A stretch of DNA of 64,000 nucleotides. Origin: Alteromonas pelagimontana. GTDB taxonomy: Bacteria; Pseudomonadota; Gammaproteobacteria; Enterobacterales; Alteromonadaceae. Position numbers and translations under genes: made by a program. Positions 61,230 through 64,000 of this stretch are shown here, piece by piece. Numbering within the stretch: position 1 is the first letter of the stretch; every line of letters begins with the position of its first letter. The notes under the pieces were generated by a model. The model worked only from the letters and a program-made list of their open reading frames with translations, ran no database searches and was not told where the DNA came from. The stretch is from positions 3,906,001-3,970,000 of the forward strand of contig NZ_CP052766.1 in assembly GCF_002499975.2 (NCBI RefSeq), written 5' to 3'.

Positions 61230-61835
61230 TAAAGAATCCACCTTCTAAAGAAGGTGGCTTTGTGTGAACCCCCTAAAAGGGGGCCTTCTATTCTAGGGCG
61301 AGCTGAGCTTGCTCTTGTCTTTCAACCTTCTCCTGGTGACGTACATAACGTCTAATGATCTCTTCGTTCACTCCCACTGAATCAACAAAGTAACCTCGTT
61401 GCCAGAAGTGGTTTCCCCACATTTTGTTCTTTCTCAAATGTGGGTACTTATTGAATAGTTTCAAAGCTATCTTGCCTTTTAAAGCACCCATCAGGTTTGA
61501 TATCGACAGCTTTGGAGGAATTTTTACTACTAGGTGAACATGGTCTATCTGCACGTTCAACTCCATCACTATGCAGTCGAGTTGCTGACAGTAGACGTGA
61601 ATACACCTGTAAACATCTTTGCCTAATTTATTCGATAATATCCTGAACCGGTATTTCGGAGTCCAGACTATGTGATATTGACATCGCCAAAACACGTGCG
61701 ATGCTTGCTCGTATCTACTCATGTTATTTTCCTTTTTGACTTCGCTAAAAATCAAAGGGAGATTTAACATGGGTAGGTATACGGGCAAAGCCCTGACATT
61801 AATGATAACCACCTACTGAAGTAGGTGGTTTAGGG
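61230..61835 (-). mobile_element. IS200/IS605-type insertion sequence
   Basis: About 600 bp holding only a tnpA gene. Both ends carry subterminal hairpins of the kind TnpA recognises: CCACCTTC-TAAA-GAAGGTGG at 61238-61257 and AACCACCTAC-TGAA-GTAGGTGGTT at 61807-61830, with no terminal inverted repeats. A further hairpin (CCCCC-TAAA-AGGGGG, about 61268-61282) directly follows the transposase stop. Exact ends are estimates. No tnpB is present. Confidence 0.8.
61288..61722 (-). CDS. tnpA: IS200-type Y1 transposase
   Basis: Single-strand transposase of the HUH family, 144 residues, apparently intact. The HUH pair is H61/H63 in QIDHVHLVVKIPP; the catalytic Tyr is probably Y126 in IIRRYVRHQE. Other family blocks are YHIVWTPKYRFRIL and HFWQRGYFVDSVG. 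The frame continues upstream, but AAGGA before the ATG at 61722 and the family start MSRYEQASHVFWRCQYHIVW decide. It acts on the hairpin ends of its own element. Confidence 0.93.
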   Translation of the reverse strand: MSRYEQASHVFWRCQYHIVWTPKYRFRILSNKLGKDVYRCIHVYCQQLDCIVMELNVQIDHVHLVVKIPPKLSISNLMGALKGKIALKLFNKYPHLRKNKMWGNHFWQRGYFVDSVGVNEEIIRRYVRHQEKVERQEQAQLALE

Positions 61836-61912
61836 CTGAAAATAAAAAAGACTCTTTACTGACTGCACAACAGTAAAGAGCCTCTTCGGAAACGCTAGTC
61901 TGATAGTATCAG

Positions 61913-62131
61913 TTAACGCTCAGGCTCGTCGACCAAGCCAATATTTTCGGCATGCAAGCCTTTGGGGCCCTGCTGAACATCGAATTTAACTTCTTGCCCA
62001 GCTTTTAATGAACGATAACCTTCCATCTGAATGGTAGAATAATGGGCGAAAATATCTTCACCGCCATCTTCCGGAACGATAAAACCAAACCCTTTTGCGT
62101 TGTTAAACCATTTAACTTTTCCAACCGCCAT
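61913..62131 (-). CDS. cspD: Cold-shock domain protein CspD
   Basis: A 72-residue single cold-shock domain with both nucleic-acid-binding motifs, KGFGFI and DIFAHYS. It starts MAVGKVKWFNNAKGFGFI at 62131, with AGAGGA upstream. CspD in E. coli inhibits replication in stationary phase; the conserved divergent position next to clpS-clpA supports the name. Confidence 0.93.
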   Translation of the reverse strand: MAVGKVKWFNNAKGFGFIVPEDGGEDIFAHYSTIQMEGYRSLKAGQEVKFDVQQGPKGLHAENIGLVDEPER

Positions 62132-62336
62132 ACTTCGACTTCCTCTTAATCCTTGAACTAACATGTATATGCCCCCACAATAGAAAATACCGAGAGCACA
62201 ATGGCTATGTGCGTCACTTCACATACCCATATTGAAACTGTAGATATTTTAACCACTAAATGTCAAGCGTAAATTGCAGAATTATTCAATTAGAAAAAAT
62301 TCTGTTCTGGACACCTACAGGCACTATCATAATACT

Positions 62337-62657
62337 ATGAGTAAAGACAACGCGATCAGTATAGAGAAAGAAAAGCAGAGAGAAGCGGAGCGCCAAAAAA
62401 CGCAACCGCCGCCGATGTACAAAGTGTTGTTAAACAACGACGATTACACCCCTATGGATTTCGTGGTCGAAGTTCTCACCCATTTTTTTAATTTGGATGC
62501 TGAGAGGGCCAATCAAATTATGCTCACAGTCCATTATCAGGGCAAAGCGGTATGTGGCATATTTACTGCAGAAATTGCGGAAACGAAAGTGATGCAGGTC
62601 AATCAGTACGCACGTAAGCACCAACATCCGCTTATGTGCACCATGGAGCAGGCGTAA
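62337..62657 (+). CDS. clpS: ATP-dependent Clp protease adaptor ClpS
   Basis: ClpS delivers N-degron substrates to ClpAP. The 106-residue protein has a disordered N-terminus and the conserved core [28 protein letters not shown] with the substrate-binding NDDYTPM and [20 protein letters not shown]. The frame is open from 62274, but the ATG at 62337 gives the normal length. It is followed after 24 bp by clpA. Confidence 0.97.
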   Translation: MSKDNAISIEKEKQREAERQKTQPPPMYKVLLNNDDYTPMDFVVEVLTHFFNLDAERANQIMLTVHYQGKAVCGIFTAEIAETKVMQVNQYARKHQHPLMCTMEQA

Positions 62658-62681
62658 GTCAATTAACAGAGGGCGAGCGAT

Positions 62682-64000
62682 ATGTTGAATAAAGAATTAG
62701 AGCAAACGTTAAACGAAGCTTTCGTGTTTGCCAGAGAGCACCGTCATGAATTTATGACGGTGGAGCATCTGTTACTCGCATTAATGGATAATACAGCTGC
62801 TCGGGACGCTCTAAAGGCCTGTGGCGCAGATATTGATGCAATCAAAAGCGAACTCCTGGATTTCGTAAAAGACACCACACCATTAATTCTGGATGATCAG
62901 GCGACGGACAGAGAAACGCAACCTACCTTAGGTTTTCAGCGTGTGTTACAGCGCGCAGTGTTTCATGTTCAGTCTTCGGGAAAGGATGAAGTTACCGGGG
63001 CGAATGTGCTTGTCGCGATTTTTAGCGAACAAGAATCTCAAGCGGTGTACATTCTTAAGAAAGCGGATGTCACCCGCTTGGATGTAGTAAATTATATCAG
63101 TCACGGCGTAAGTAAAATGGACGATGACGCTTCCGGTGCACCGGAAGGCGGAGAAGATGCGGCTGAAGGCGAGGAAAACGGATCTGCCTTAAGCAAATAT
63201 GCCACCGATCTTAACAAGCAGGCGAAAGACGGCAAAATCGATCCACTTATTGGACGGGATTCTGAATTAGAGCGGACAATCCAGATTTTGTGTCGGCGTC
63301 GCAAAAATAACCCGTTGCTAGTGGGCGAAGCGGGTGTGGGTAAAACCGCCATTGCCGAAGGTTTGGCGTACCGGATTGTAAAAGAAGATGTACCTGATGT
63401 TATCGCTGCAAGTACCGTCTATTCGCTGGACTTGGGCGGGCTGCTAGCAGGCACCAAGTATCGCGGCGATTTTGAAAAACGTCTTAAATCAATTCTACGC
63501 GAACTGAGTAAAGATCCTGACGCAATATTATTCATTGATGAAATCCATACCATCATAGGTGCTGGTGCGGCATCGGGTGGGGTGATGGATGCGTCCAATC
63601 TGCTCAAACCGAAGTTGAGCAGTGGCGAGCTACGTTGTATTGGATCTACCACGTATCAGGAATATCAGAGTATTTTCGAGAAAGACCGTGCACTGGCCCG
63701 TCGTTTTCAGAAAGTTGATGTGGTTGAACCTAGCGTTAGCGATACTACGAAAATTTTGCTGGGGCTTAAGTCGCGATATGAAGAGCATCACAGCGTGCGC
63801 TTTACGCAAAAAGCATTGCAAGCAGCAGCGGAATTGTCGGCAAAGTATATCAATGAGCGGCACCTGCCCGATAAAGCTATCGACGTAATGGATGAAGCCG
63901 GAGCTAGCCAGCGCTTGTTGCCGCAGTCTAAACGGAAGAAAACAATTAACGTCGCGGACATTGAACAAATAATTGCAAAGATGGCCCGTATCCCTGAGAA
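62682..64000 (+). CDS. clpA: ATP-dependent Clp protease ATPase subunit ClpA (partial)
   Basis: The gene runs off the right end; 439 codons are visible. ClpA is the unfoldase of ClpAP. The N-terminal Clp-N repeat domain starts [35 protein letters not shown]; a linker with an acidic stretch ([13 protein letters not shown]) leads to AAA+ domain 1 with Walker [16 protein letters not shown], pore loop [11 protein letters not shown], Walker [20 protein letters not shown] and [20 protein letters not shown] precedes the ATG at 62682. Confidence 0.97.
   Translation, partial: MLNKELEQTLNEAFVFAREHRHEFMTVEHLLLALMDNTAARDALKACGADIDAIKSELLDFVKDTTPLILDDQATDRETQPTLGFQRVLQRAVFHVQSSGKDEVTGANVLVAIFSEQESQAVYILKKADVTRLDVVNYISHGVSKMDDDASGAPEGGEDAAEGEENGSALSKYATDLNKQAKDGKIDPLIGRDSELERTIQILCRRRKNNPLLVGEAGVGKTAIAEGLAYRIVKEDVPDVIAASTVYSLDLGGLLAGTKYRGDFEKRLKSILRELSKDPDAILFIDEIHTIIGAGAASGGVMDASNLLKPKLSSGELRCIGSTTYQEYQSIFEKDRALARRFQKVDVVEPSVSDTTKILLGLKSRYEEHHSVRFTQKALQAAAELSAKYINERHLPDKAIDVMDEAGASQRLLPQSKRKKTINVADIEQIIAKMARIPE

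Overview
The window comes from a marine gammaproteobacterium, most likely Alteromonadaceae (Alteromonas or a close relative). The protein families, the tmRNA tag ANDETYALAA, the TonB-receptor/TPR-sulfotransferase pair, a PEP-CTERM protein and the cold-type monomeric isocitrate dehydrogenase all fit that lineage. Most of the window is ordinary chromosome in conserved blocks, broken up by short palindromic intergenic repeats and one IS200-like element.

Layout. 1-3007: end of infB, then rbfA, truB and rpsO, without the usual pnp behind them. 3034-15058: repeat element, a coiled-coil membrane protein, a GNAT-nitrilase fusion, a 2OG-Fe(II) oxygenase, a REC-GGDEF protein, ahpC-ahpF, a large inverted-repeat element, a secreted SGNH esterase and the radical-SAM protein YgiQ. 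15256-21150: EVE protein, pectinesterase-like lipoprotein, satD plus a DUF3307 gene, a retropepsin-like protease and a small repeat protein. 21521-26579: nitric oxide module (hmp, nnrS and a small membrane protein under a sigma-54/NorR promoter, with norR divergent), then azurin. 26892-31637: tmRNA, guanidinium exporter gdx with a guanidine-II riboswitch, SRPBCC protein, OYE-like enzyme, smpB, ratA and rnfH. 31640-42740: marR, a BCCT transporter that seems to start at AUU, a TonB receptor, a TPR-sulfotransferase, ppsR and ppsA.

42921-43445 is the most novel part. On the minus strand two tiny adjacent genes encode double-glycine leader peptides, each ending in NGG, with cores that both begin ILP and end in AGYW (one adds a final Arg). 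They are followed by a 59-residue two-helix membrane protein. This looks like an unannotated two-peptide bacteriocin/microcin-type cassette with a possible immunity protein. No processing exporter lies in the window.

43765-64000: YdiJ-type FAD/Fe-S dehydrogenase, tatABC followed by a Tat-dependent PhoX-family protein, a PEP-CTERM protein, DUF4826, GNAT, roxA, an adenylate/guanylate cyclase, the purB-hflD-mnmA-rluE block, monomeric icd, an IS200-like transposase, and cspD-clpS-clpA (clpA runs off the end). Calls rest on reading the sequence; no database search was run.
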